Of a stretch of 64,000 nucleotides of DNA, positions 14,801-26,784 are shown one piece after another. This DNA comes from Sapria himalayana. Its lineage: Eukaryota; Streptophyta; Magnoliopsida; Malpighiales; Rafflesiaceae. Each line of letters opens with the position of its first letter. Position 1 is the first letter of the stretch. The DNA is taken from assembly GCA_029783825.1 (NCBI GenBank), contig JAREIK010002980.1, forward strand, positions 1 to 64,000, read 5' to 3'. The position numbers and the translations under genes were made by a program. Below the pieces are notes generated by a model that made no database searches, was not told where the DNA came from, and saw nothing but the letters and a program-made list of their open reading frames with translations.

Positions 14801-15545
14801 AGATTTATTAATTATTATTTAGTGTATACCAGTTTAAAGGATTATCTATATAGGGATATCGAGATTTTGTAGTTTAGTGATTTAAGTGTTTAAGCATTTA
14901 CTGGTGTATAGGTTTTATTTAAACAATGAAATAATAAAAAAATATTTTTTTTATTTTTTCACATTTTCAAATGTTATAAACTTTGAAAATATAATAATTT
15001 TTAAATTTTTTTCAAAAAGTGAATATAATATTTAGTCATAATAATCATTATATTTATATATCATATAAATTCAATATAAACCTTTTTATTGATAAATATT
15101 CTAATAATGATCAAAAAATAAATTAATAATCTATTATAAATAAGATAGATATCAATTAAAATATATTTACAAAACCTAAAAAGTTTCAAAAGCAAAGCAA
15201 AATATATTACTTTATAATAAATTTTTTGTTTTGAAATTTTTTTTCTTTTAAAACGTTTATCTATATTTTTTTGATGAAAAATATTTTATATAAATTATAT
15301 TTGTGTAACTCAGAATTTATTTTGTAATTAATATTTATATAAAAATAAACAAATAATAATTAAATTTGAATATTTAAAATTAAAATGTAAAAAAAATGAG
15401 ATTTATTCTTTATTATTTAGGATATACCGGTTTAATTTAAATTAGATATGTCCCACTAATAATTTATTTTGTAATTATTATTTCTATAAAAATAAACTGA
15501 TAAATAACTACAATAAAAATAAAAATTATACTGAATAATTAAAAT
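5874..15545. repeat. AT-rich ~595-bp satellite, array 2
   Basis: This array is gene-free and carries sixteen anchors, near 6027, 6613, 7222, 7824, 8351, 8939, 9533, 10131, 10881, 11411, 11991, 12584, 13180, 13779, 14378 and 14973. Truncated monomers lie at about 10579-10729 and from about 15422 up to the cassette. The first five bases are the right-hand ATTAT duplication of the solo LTR. The run to 10.6 kb matches 55.07-59.5 kb type by type. The 11411 monomer has a centre enlarged by TA (GGTTATATAACC), which keeps the symmetry. Confidence 0.95.
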
Positions 15546-16649
15546 AATTTATTTTGTTCCTCTCTAAACTCTAGAATGATTGCTAAAGCTCTAACCAAAA
15601 TAATATGAGCTTTTACTTTATCTCTATTATGTATCATCATATTTGATGTTGAATCACAGGGCTATCAAAGGTAATTTGACTCATGTACGCTAACAGACTA
15701 AACCAAAGTTGTACCCTATATGTTGAAATAGCTAGTTGTTGAGGAAGCTATTTATATTGATTATTGTAATTTCTTATAAAATATCACTCATGCACAAACT
15801 AAAAGCAATTTTTTTAAAACATAGTTCACCTCTAAAAAAATAACCACCTTGTAGCCTATTAGAACAAACTAGCCCCAGGGCATTTTTAGCAAGGCAAGTA
15901 GTATGAGCTCTCTTTCAATCAAGAATAAAAAAATTTATTGTATCAGCATGACTAAGCCCTTTTTTTATATCCTCATGGATATGAAAAGTATCATTTCTTT
16001 ATTTTTATATTAAATGAGTTATGTATACAATCTCACAATACCCAAAAAGGTGTAAATGAATCATATTCAAATGTATAATATGTTTTAATCATTGCTCAAA
16101 ATATTAGTCTTGCATATTGACACTTGAGGTCACAAATCAAAGGAAAAAGCCATCGTGATATTTCCAATCCCAAGAAAATTATCTATAGAAAGTTATAAAG
16201 AGTACTACTTGAGCTTTAATTTTTTCTAGGGTCATGAATTTTTCTCTAAAGAAATGTCCAAAGTTACTATCATTCCTAGTGCAATGACTTTGCAATATAA
16301 AGATAAAATGCACAAGCTATGGTCATATCCAATACTTTGACCCAGTATTATAGTGATTAAATATGTATTCATGATCATTCTTAGTGCCATAACAATATGT
16401 TCAACAGAGAGACACAAGTTATGGCATATTTTCGATATGATTTTGTGTTCTATAGACAAAATATACAATCATGACCTTTGCTAATGCTACTATAATCTAA
16501 AGCAAGAAAGAGATTGAATCCATAATTCACCCCTTCAGTCATGACTTTGTGTTACATATACAAAAAGATAAATCTGTGACATTCCTAAAAGTTGTGAATT
16601 TCAATTTAAATTTAACACTTAGTCATTTGATTATAAAAGTGCAAGATAT
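15546..16649. other. Cassette part a, copy 1: 1.1-kb insertion of unknown origin
   Basis: Satellite stops after AATTAAAAT and resumes at GAGATTTA, exactly the next bases of an uninterrupted monomer (as near 3598-3610), so this 1,104-bp segment was inserted without loss of satellite. Base composition is more even than in the satellite. No open frame is conserved among the three copies: a 78-codon minus-strand frame at 16232-16468 is not kept, since copy 3 carries a 4-base insertion in the matching stretch. I see no clear terminal repeats, no target duplication longer than about 2 bp, and no recognisable protein. Copies 2 and 3 are 24312-25416 and 49040-50151. Confidence 0.7.
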
Positions 16650-16726
16650 GAGATTTAGGATTTAGGGTTTATGGATTATGGTTATAGTTTATGGTTTAAG
16701 TTTTAGGATTTAAAGTTTAGGGTTTA
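16650..16726. repeat. Satellite remnant with telomere-like words inside cassette 1
   Basis: These 77 bp align with the stretch of a monomer that runs from GAGATTTA through GTTTAATGGTTTAAGTATTTAGG. They include ATTTAGGGTTTATGG and end in AGGGTTTA (16719-16726), which reappears after part b at 18022-18029. They therefore separate two independent insertions and supply the left target duplication of part b. Confidence 0.65.
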
Positions 16727-18021
16727 TGGTTTTTTTTTGTTTTTTTGGGAAAATACACACTATATTTATCATTTAGGCACACAACTTACAAGAGACTAAA
16801 AAGCTGACTAATTTAGGCCAGCCCACCAAATCCTATGCACCTTAATGATTCTATGCATAAAATACATAAAAACCCATAATGCCTAATAATTCCAAGCATA
16901 TGAATACAACTAAAATCTTTTGGCATTCCCAGAGTGCGCACTGCGTCCTTTCCATGCATCGAATCATTATGCGCATTGCGTCCTTTCCATTCAAATTTGT
17001 CCAAGCCTTTGGAGGAACCTGAATGATGCACCATTTTAAAACTATGCAATTATAAGATTGTGCATGTGCGTGACATGTAGCATTAAGCGTTTGCCTATGT
17101 CATTGCTATGCAATGGAATACATGTAAAACTGAATACCCATAAATCCACAAGTCCATATCTACGGCACTTTGTCAATTCATTCTCACCTCTGAATTCCAC
17201 ATTCTTTTGCTCCAATGATGCTAAAAAGAGTATCTCTTGGGTTAGAATGCTTCCTCCTCGCGCTCCAAGAAGTGGCTGTATGTTGCACCGACAAAATATC
17301 AAAAAATATGCATGCATCAGTGTGCATGTGTGATTAGGTCCATCTCATAGTCTAATTATCTACGCGTACAACCAATCTAGAATGCAAGTAAAATTACAAA
17401 ATGCTATAAAGATCGGTCTTCTGCTCCGGGAGTTTATCATCATCTAATGTGTATTTACAAAATGCATTAGTGGGCCCCACTTAGAGACACTCATGGGTCC
17501 TGTTGCCCCCATTGCATGCTGCAGAGAGAACAGACAAGATTGTGTGTGTGAGTATGTCATGATCCGTCTCTACAAGTACATGGTGCATACAAACTCCAAA
17601 ATACAAATAAGACTACAAACATAAACTACAAGTTTGAAACTCGCGTGTGGCTGGTCTGGACTCCATTACTTACTGGCCCTTCTTGATGATGCTTTGGAAT
17701 TTTCCGGCTATCCAATTAATCATGGATTTCTTGCTACTCCTGTTGGGCAATGGTTGGGTGGCCCTCTATGCTGCTAGATATGGCTAGTGTGACCCACTCC
17801 TAGCTACTCCTGAGTTTACACCAGACCACTTTGCTCGGTCTCGTAAGTTGTCTGAATGTTATAATCCCGGCTTGCTAGTGGGGCCCTCTACAAGCTGGTG
17901 GCCCATACTTCTGGCTGCTTTTAGGACTTGCTAGCCCCTCTAAATGCTCCACCAAAATGGACAAGAATATGTGCACATGTGTACTGTGGTCCGTCGCTAT
18001 GTGTGTGTGGAGCAGCAGTAT
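16727..18021 (-). mobile_element. Cassette part b, copy 1: retroposed segment with A-rich tail (minus strand)
   Basis: Read on the minus strand, this 1,295-bp segment ends in an A-rich tail (plus-strand T-rich tract, about 16729-16746) and is bracketed by direct repeats of AGGGTTTA. A 3' A-rich tail with a flanking duplication is the mark of L1-type retroposition (LINE, SINE or processed transcript). It is GC-richer than its surroundings. I recognise no reverse transcriptase. Overlapping 91-codon frames at 17042-17317 (minus) and 17058-17333 (plus) are not intact in all copies. A TCTCTCTGCAG stretch on the minus strand near 17520-17530 resembles a splice acceptor, so an unspliced or noncoding source is possible. 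Because AGGGTTTA-like words are common in this satellite, the duplication is suggestive rather than proven. Confidence 0.5.
16935..16990. repeat. Imperfect 21-bp direct repeat specific to cassette 1
   Basis: TGCGCACTGCGTCCTTTCCAT at 16935-16955, apart from one base, recurs at 16970-16990. Cassettes 2 and 3 have only the second unit and carry a different sequence (ACTTCAGAG...GGCATTGAGTCAT) where the first would be. A local duplication or conversion took place in copy 1 after the cassettes separated. Confidence 0.7.
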
Positions 18022-18934
18022 CAGGGTTTAGGAGTTTAGTAATTTAAGTATTTAGGTATTTTGTGGTTTATGGATTTTATTTAAATAATTAAATAACAAA
18101 AAAATTATTTTAAGTTTTTTTTTTCATTTTCTAGGTTATAACCATTGAAAATATTATAATTTTTAATTTTTTTTCAAATGTTAATACAATATTTAATTAT
18201 AATAATCATAAAAATTATATATCATGTAAATTCAATATAAATAATTTTATTGATCGATATTATAATACTGATCATAAAATAGATTAATAAACTATTATTA
18301 ATAAGATAGATATTAATTTATATATATTTTCAAAACATAAAATGATTCAAGATCAAAGTAAAATATATTACTAAATAATAATTTTTTATTTTTAAATTTT
18401 TGATTCTATTTATAAGCTGATAAATTTTTTTGATGAAGATAAATTATTTAAATTATATTTGTCTGATTCATAATTTTATTTTGCAATTAATATTTCTATA
18501 AAAACAAACTAATAAATAATTAAAATGAATATTGAAATTATAATGAATACAAATAAAAATGAGATTTATGATTAATTATTTAGGGTATACCGGTTTAATG
18601 GTTTAAGTATTTAGGAGTTTAGGAGTTTAGTGATTTAAGTGTTTAGGGATTTAGAAGTTTATATGTTTTATTTAAATAATGAAATAAAAAAAATTATTTT
18701 TCAAATTTTTTATCAATTTTGAACGTTATAAACTTTATAAATATAATAATTTTTAAATTTTTGTTAAATGTGAATACAATATTTAGTTATAATAAACATA
18801 ATAATTATCTATCATGTAAATTAAAAATAAACAATTTTATTGAAAGATATTAATAAACTAAATAGAAATATAATAATGATTAAAAAATAAATTAATAAAC
18901 TATTATTTATTGATAGATATTTATATAATATTTA

Positions 18935-18979
18935 TAAATACTTAAACATTTAAAGATCATTTAAATGTTTAAGTATTTA
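18935..18979. repeat. Foldback: 20-bp perfect inverted repeat, 5-base loop
   Basis: The arms at 18935-18954 and 18960-18979 are perfectly complementary around GATCA. The right arm, TTTAAATGTTTAAGTATTTA, is a variant of the normal T/G-rich monomer block, so the left arm is an inverted copy of that block placed head to head. The structure lies in a shortened monomer (anchors 18725 and 19112, 387 bp apart). Confidence 0.9.
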
Positions 18980-21900
18980 AAGGTATTGGGATTTTGGGGT
19001 TTAGGAGTTTAATGATTTAAGTGTTTAGGTATTTAGTAGTTTATAGGTTTTATATAAACAATAAAATTAAAAAAAAATTATTTTTGTAATGTTATCTTAT
19101 TTTCAAAGATGATAACCTTTAAAAATATAATATTTTTTAAATTAATTTCAAATGTAAATATAATATTTTGTTATAATATTCTTTATAATTATATAGCATG
19201 TAAATTCAATATAAATAATTTTATTGATAAATATTCTAATAATGATCAAAAAATAAATTAATAATTTATTATTAATACGATAGATATCAATTAAAATATA
19301 ATTACAAAACCTAAAATGATTCAGAAGCAAAGCTAAATATATTACTATATAATAATTTTTTGTTTTGAAAATTTTTTTTCTTTTTAAAAGTTTATCTATA
19401 ATTTTTTGATGAAAAATAATTTATATAAATTATTTTTGTCTAGCTCAATTAATTTTGTAATTAATATTTATATATAAATAAACATATAAATAATTAAAAT
19501 GAATATTTAAAATTATAATGAAAAAAAAATGAGATTTATTATTTATTATTTATTATTTAAAGATACTATTTTAATTTAAATTAGATTTGTCTCACTAATA
19601 ATTTATTTTGTAATTGATATTTCTATAAAAATAAACTAATAAATAATTAAAATAAAAATTTAAATTTTATTCAATAAAAATTAAAATGAGATTTATGATT
19701 TATTATTAATCTATACCAGTTTAATGGAATAAGTATTTAGAGGTTTTGTCATTTAGGAGTTAATCAATTTTTGTTTTTAGGCTTTTAGTGGTTTATAGGT
19801 TTTATTTAAAAAATAAAATAACAATAAATATTTTTTTATTATTTTTTGATATTTTCAAATGTTATAACCTTTCAAAATATAAATTTTTAAATTTTTTTCA
19901 AAAGTGAATACAATCTTTAGTTATAATAATCATTATATTTATAAATCATATAAATTCAATATAAACAATTTTTTTGATAAATATTCTAATAATGATCAAA
20001 AAATAAATTAATAATCTATTATTAATAAGATATATTTCAATTAAAAAATAGATAGATATCGATTAAAATATAATTATAAAACCTAAAATGATTCAGAAGC
20101 TAATCAAAATATATTACTATATAATAATTTTTTGTTTAGAAATTTTTTACTTTTAAAAAGTTAATAAATAATTTTTTGATGAAAAATAATATATATAAAT
20201 TAAATTTGTCTAATTCAATTTATTTTGTAATTAATATTTATATATAAATAAACAAATAAATATTTAAAATGAATATTAAAATTATAATGAAAAAAAATAA
20301 GATTTATTATTTATTATTTAGGAATACCTGTTTAATTGAAATAAAATCTGTCTCACTAATAATTTATTTTGTAATTAATATTTCTATAAAAATAAATAGA
20401 TAAATAATTAAAATAAAAATTTAAAATTATACTGAATAATAATTAAAATGAGATTTAAGATTTACTATTATTGTATACGAGTTTAATGGTTTAATTATTT
20501 AGTGGTTTTGTGTATATGAGTTTAACCATTTATGTTTTTAGGCTTTTAGTAGTTTATAGGTTTTATATAAAAAAATAAATAAATAAATAAAATTTCTATA
20601 ATTTGTTATCATTTTCATAGGTTATAACCTTAGAAAATATAATAATATTTACAATTTTCTGAAATGTGAATACAATATTTAGTTATAATAATATTAATTA
20701 TTATATATCATATAAATTCAAAATAAATAATTTTATTGATAGATAATATAATAATGATCAAAAATTAAATTAATAAACTAATAATAAAAAGATAGATATT
20801 AATTAAAAAATATTTACAAAACCCAAATTGATTCAAAATTAAAGTAAAATATATTACTGGATAATAATTTTTAATTTTTAAATTTTTACTTCTTTTAAAA
20901 GCATATATTTAAAAAAAAAATAAATTAATTAAATTAAATTTGTCACACTCATACTTTATTTTGTAATAAATAATTCTATAAAAATAAACTAATAAAATAA
21001 TTAAAATGAATATTTAAAATTATAATAAATAGAAATAAAAATTAGATTTATTAATTATTAAGTAGTATATAGAAGATTAATGGTTTATGTAGTTAGGCAT
21101 TATGGGGTTTAGGAGTTTACTGATTTAACTGTGTATGCATTTAGTGGTTTATAATTTTTATTAAAGAAAAAAAATAAAAAAAAATATTTTTATTATTTTT
21201 TGATATTTTCAAATGTTATAACCTTTGAAAATATAAAAATTTATAAATTTTTTTCAAAACTGAATAAATATTTATTTATAATAATCATAATAATTATATA
21301 TCATATAAATTCAATATAAATTATTTTATTGATAGATATTCTAATAATTATCAAAAAATAAATTATAAATTTATTATGAATAAGATTGATATTACTTAAA
21401 ATATAATTTCAAAACCTAAAATGATTCAAAAGCAAAGTAAAATATTTCACTTTATAATAATTATTTGGTTTAAAATTTTTATTCTTTTTATAAGCTTATC
21501 TATTTTTTGATGAAATATAATTTTTATAAATTATATTTTTAATTCATAATTTATTTTATAATTAATATATATATATATAAATAAAAAACTAAACAATCAA
21601 AATGAATTTTTTTAATTATAATGAAAACAATAAAAAAATGTGATTTATTAATTATTATTTCGGGTATACCCATTTAAACGATTATCTATATAGGGGTATC
21701 GGGATTTTGTACTTTAGTGATTGAAGTGTTTAGGAATTTAGTGATTTATATGTTTTATTTAAATAATGAAATAATAAAAAAAATATTTTTTTTGTTTTTT
21801 CAAATGTTCAAAGGTTATAATATTTGAAAATATATTAATTTTGAAATTTTATTCAAAAGTGAATACAATATTTAGTTATAATATTTATTAAATTTCTATA

Positions 21901-22398
21901 TCATATAAATTAAATATAAATTTTTCTATTGATAAATTTCTAATAATGATCAAAAAATAAATTAATAATCTATTATTAATAAGTTAGATATCAATTAAAA
22001 TATAATTACAAAACCTAAAATGATTCATAAACAAAGTAAATAATATTACTATAAAATAATTTTTTGTTTTTAATTTTTTTCTTCTTTTAATAAGGTTATC
22101 TATATTTTTTTGTTGAAAAGTAATTTATATAAATTATATTTTCTAACTTATATTTTATTTTGTAATTATTATTTATTTAAAAATAAACAAATAAATAATT
22201 AAAATTAATATTTAAAATTATAATGAAAAAAATAAAAATGATATTTATTATTTATTATTTAGGATATACAAGTTTAAAAGATTTATCTATTTAAAGTTTT
22301 CGAGATTTAGAAGTTATTGATTTAAGGATTTATGAATTTAATGGTTTATAGCTTTTATTTAAACAATTAAAAAAAATTATTTTTGATATTTTTTCAAA

Positions 22399-22480
22399 TT
22401 TTCAAATTTTTTAAAATTTGAAAATTATTTAAAATTTTTTAAATAATAACATTTGAAAATAAAATATTTGAAAATAAAAT
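22399..22480. repeat. Scrambled satellite junction with inverted and direct repeats
   Basis: TTTTCAAATTTT and AAAATTTGAAAA form an inverted repeat with a 2-base spacer (22399-22424), where the usual GGTTATAACC centre is missing. It is followed by two exact 15-bp direct copies of ATTTGAAAATAAAAT (22451-22480). The flanks belong to different monomer types (left like 7824, right like 13180). It is a recombination or repair junction between satellite blocks. Confidence 0.75.
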
Positions 22481-24311
22481 ATTTAAATAATAAAATAATA
22501 AAAAAATAATTTTTGTGATTTTTTATCATTTTTTAAGTATATAACCTTAGAAAATAAAATAATTTTTAAATTTTTTTCAAATGTAAATATAATATTTAGT
22601 TATAATAATCATAATATTTGTAATACATTTAAATTCAATATAAGTAATTTTATTGATAGATATTATAATAATGATCAAAAAATAAATTAATAAACTATTA
22701 TTAATAAGATTGATAGCATTAAAATATAAATGCAAAACCTATAATGATTCAAAATCAAAGTAAAATATATTACTAAATGATAATTTTTTGTTTTTAAATT
22801 TTTACTTCATTTTATAAGCTTATATTAATTTTTTGATTAAAAATAAATTATTAAAATTATATTTGTCTCACTATTTATTTTGCAATTAATATTTCTATAA
22901 AAAATAAACTAATAAATAATTAAAATGAATATTTAAAATTATAATGAATACAAATTAAAATGAGATTTATGATTTATTATTAATGTATACTAGTTTAAAG
23001 GATTAAGTATTTAGATGTTTTATCATTTGTTAATTTAGCGATTTATGTTTTTAGGCATTTAGTGGTTTATAGGTTTTATTTAAACAAAAAAATATTAAAA
23101 AAAAATTAATAATTTTTTCTCATTTTCATAGGTTATAACCTTTGAAAATATAATAATAATTAATATTTTTTAAATGTAAATATAATATTTTAGTTATAAT
23201 AATATTAATAATTATATATCTTATGAATTCAATATAAACAATTTTATTGATAGATATTATAATAATAATCAAAAATTAAATTAATAAACTATTAATAAAA
23301 AGATAGAAATTAATTAAAAAATACTTACAAAACCCAATTTGATTTAAAATTAAAGTAAAATATATTACTAAATAAGAATTTTAAATTTTTAAATTTTTAC
23401 TTCTTTTATATGCGTATATATATTATTTCATTAAAAATAAATTATTTAAAGTATATTTGTCGCACTCATAATTTATTTTGTATTAAATATTTTTATAAAA
23501 ATATACTTATAAATAATTAAAATGAATATTTAAAATTTTAATACATAGAAATAAAAATTAGATTAATTATTAATTATTTATTATTTATTATATATCGGTT
23601 TAATGGTTACTATATTTAGGCATTACGTGGTCTGGGAGTTTACTTATTTAACTATGTATGCATTTAGTAGTTTATATGTTTTATTTAAAAAATAAAAAAA
23701 CAAAAAATTTATTTTTATTATTTTTTGATATTTTCAAAGTTTATAACCTTAGAAAATATAATAATTTTTAAATTTTTTTCAAAAGTGAATTTAATATTTA
23801 GTTATAATAATCATTATGTTTATATTTCATATAAATTCAATATAAATAATTTTATTGATAAATATTATAATAATGATCAAAAAATAAATTAATAATCTAT
23901 TATTAATAAGATAGATATCATTGATAGGATAATTACAAAACCTAAAATGATTCAGAAGCAAAGCAAAATATATTACTATATAATAATTTTTTGTTTTGAA
24001 ATTTTTTCTTCTTTTAAAAAGTTTATCTATATTATTTTGATTAAAAATAATTTTATAAATTATATTTGTGTAACTCATAATTTATTTTGTAATTAATATT
24101 TATATAAAAATAAACAAATATATAATTAAATTTGAATATTTAAAATTAAAATGAAAAAAAAATGAGATTTATTCTTTATTATTTATGATATACCGGTTTA
24201 ATTTAAATTAGATCTATCTCACTAATAATTTATTTTGTAATTAATATTTCCATAAAAATAAACTGTTAAATAATTAAAATTAAAATTAAAATTATACTGA
24301 ATAATTAAAAT

Positions 24312-25416
24312 AATTTATTTTGTTCCTCTCTCAACTCTAGAATGATTGCTAAAGCTCTAACCAAAATAATATGAGCTTTTACTTTATCTCTATTATGTCT
24401 CATCATATTTGATGTTGAATCACTGGGCTATCAAACATAATATGACTCATGTACGCTAACAGACCAAACCAAAGTTGTACCCCTATGTGTTGAAATAGCT
24501 AGTTGTTTAGGATGTTATTTATATTGATTATTGAAATTTCTTCTAAAATATCTATCATGCACACACTCAAAGAAATTTTTTTAAAACATATTTCACCTCT
24601 AAAAAAAATAACAACCTTGTAGCCTATTAGAACAAACTAGCCCCATGGCGGTTTGAGCAGGGCAAGAAGTATGGGCTCTCTTTCAATCAAGAATCAAAAA
24701 ATAAATTTTATTGGCATGTCTAAGCCTTTTTTTATTTCCTCATGGATATGAAAAGTATAATTTATTTCTTTTTATATTAAATGAGTTATGTATACAAGCT
24801 CACAATACCCCAAAAGCTATAAATGAATGATATTCAAATGTATAAAAGGTTTTAATCATTGCTCAAAATATTAGTCTTCCATATTGACACTTGAGGTCAC
24901 AAATCAAAGGAAAAAGCCATAGTGATATTTCCAATCCCAAGAATTTTAGCTATAGAAAGTTATAAATAGTAGTACTCGAGCTTTAACTATTTCTAGGGTC
25001 GTGACTTTTGCTCTTGAGGAATGTCCAAAGTTACAATCATTCCTAGTGCAATGAGTTTGCAATATAAAGATAAAATGCACAACTATGGTCATATCCAATA
25101 CTGTGACCCAGTATTATAGCGATAAATTTGTATTCATGCTCATTCTTAGAGCCATAACAATATGTTTAACAAAGAGACACAAGTTATGGCATATTCTCAT
25201 CGATATGATTTTGTGTTTTACAGACAAAATATACAATCATGACCATTGCTAATGCTACAATAATCTAAAGCAAGAAAGAATTGAATCCATAACTCACCCC
25301 TTGAGTCATGACTTTGTGTTACATATACAAAAAGATAAAACTGTGAAATTCCTAAAAGTTGTGAATTTTAATTTAAATTTAATATTTAGTCATTTGATTA
25401 TAAAAATGCAAAACAT
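24312..25416. other. Cassette part a, copy 2
   Basis: Second copy of the 1.1-kb insertion (1,105 bp), with the same left (AATTAAAAT) and right (GAGATTTA) satellite junctions as copy 1. Scattered substitutions and small indels separate the copies and no reading frame is conserved. The upstream satellite, including a truncated monomer, also matches copy 1, so the cassette was copied together with its flanks. Confidence 0.7.
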
Positions 25417-25493
25417 GAGATTTAGGATTTAGGGTTTATGGATTAGGGTTATAGTTTATTGTTTAAGGTTCAGGATTTAAAGTTAATGGTTTA
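25417..25493. repeat. Satellite remnant with telomere-like words inside cassette 2
   Basis: Counterpart of 16650-16726. Its end has mutated to AATGGTTTA, while the matching repeat after part b is AAGGTTTA (26785-26792), so the inferred target duplication has decayed on both sides. Confidence 0.6.
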
Positions 25494-26784
25494 TGGTCTT
25501 TTTTGTTTTTTTTTGGAAAATACATACTTTATTTATCATTTAGGCACACAACTTACAAGAGACTAAAAAGCTGACTAATTTAGGCCAGCCAACCAAATCC
25601 TATGCACCTTAATGATTCTATGCATAAAATACATAAAAAATCATAATGCCTAATAATTCAAAGTGTACGAATACAACTAAAATCACCTAGCATTCCCACA
25701 CTTCAGAGTTGGCATTGAGTCATTATGCACACTACGTCTTTTCCATTCAGATTTGTCCTAGCCTTTTGGAGGAACCTGAATGATGCACCATATTAAAACT
25801 ATGCATATATAAGATTGTGCATGTGTGTGACATGCAGCATCAAACGTTTGCCTATGTCATTACTATGTAATGGAATACATGTAAAACTGAATACCCATAA
25901 ATCCACAAGTCCATATCTACGGCACTTTGTCAATTCTTTATTACCTCTAAATTCCACATTCTTTTGCTCAAATGATCTTCAAAAGAGTATCTCTTGGGTT
26001 AGAATACTTCCTCCTCGATCTCCAAAAAGTGGCTGTATGTTGCACCGATAAAATATAAAAAAATATGCATGCATCAGTGTGCATGTGTGATGAGGTCCAT
26101 CTCATAATCTAATTATCTATGCGTACAACCAAACTAGAATACAAGTAAAATTACAAAATGCTATAAAGATGTGTCTTTTGCTCCCGGAAGTGTAGCATCA
26201 CCTAATGTGTATTTACAAAATGCATTAGTGGGCCCCACTTAGAGATACTTATGGGTCCAGTTGCCCACATTGCATGCTACATAGAGAATAGACAAGATTG
26301 TGTGTCTAAGTATGTCATGATATGTCTCTACAAGTACATGGTGCATACAAAGTCCAAAATACAAATAAGACTACAACATAAACTACAAGTTTGAATCTTT
26401 CGTTCCCGTGTGGCGGGTCTGGACTCCATTGCTTACTAGCCCTGCTTAGTGATGCTTCGGATTTTTCTGGCGCTTCAATTAATCATGGATTACCTGGTAC
26501 TCTTGTTGGGCGACGGTTGCGTGGCCCTATATGTTGTATGATAGGGCTAGTGGGACCCACTCCTAGCTACATCTGGGTTTACTCCTGACCTCTTTGCTCG
26601 GTCTCGTCAGTTGTCTGAATGTTATCATCCCGGCTTGCTAGTTGGACCCTCTACAAGCTGGTGGCCGAAACTTCTGGCTGCTTCCAACACTTGCTGGCCC
26701 CTCTAAATGCTACACAAGAATGGACAAGAATAATGGCACGTGTGTACTATTGTCCGTCGCTATGTGTGTGTGGTGCAAAGTATC
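25494..26784 (-). mobile_element. Cassette part b, copy 2 (A-rich tail, minus strand)
   Basis: This 1,291-bp counterpart of part b copy 1 has its T-rich tract at about 25498-25514 (an A-rich tail on the minus strand). Plus-strand frames at 25815-26051, 26391-26588 and 26619-26801 are not shared intact with the other copies, and the last runs into satellite, so I do not call genes. It contains GTGGGCCCCACTT near 26229, also present in the other copies. Confidence 0.5.

Larger units (their letters stand above)
18022..24311. repeat. AT-rich ~595-bp satellite, array 3
   Basis: This array is gene-free, with anchors near 18137, 18725, 19112, 19861, 20622, 21215, 21816, 22533, 23133 and 23742, plus a disrupted one near 22410-22455. 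Truncated monomers lie at about 19560-19711, 20323-20473 and from 24190 up to cassette 2. The first 1.1 kb after the cassette, including a short monomer and a foldback at 18935-18979, is repeated after cassette 2 and partly after cassette 3. Near 22.4 kb two monomer types that are not neighbours elsewhere are fused. Confidence 0.95.

Noticed and set aside
16650..16736. True telomere or subtelomere end
   Set aside because: TTTAGGG-like words are degenerate and few, and they align to the satellite monomer. There is no perfect telomere tract.
17042..17333. Two overlapping 91-codon frames on opposite strands in cassette part b
   Set aside because: Neither is intact in all three copies, neither shows a known domain, and overlapping frames of equal length on both strands suggest chance.
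15546..18021. The whole 2.5-kb cassette as one LTR element (TG near 15554, CA at its end)
   Set aside because: No target duplication matches those ends, and satellite sequence sits in the middle, so two insertions explain it better.
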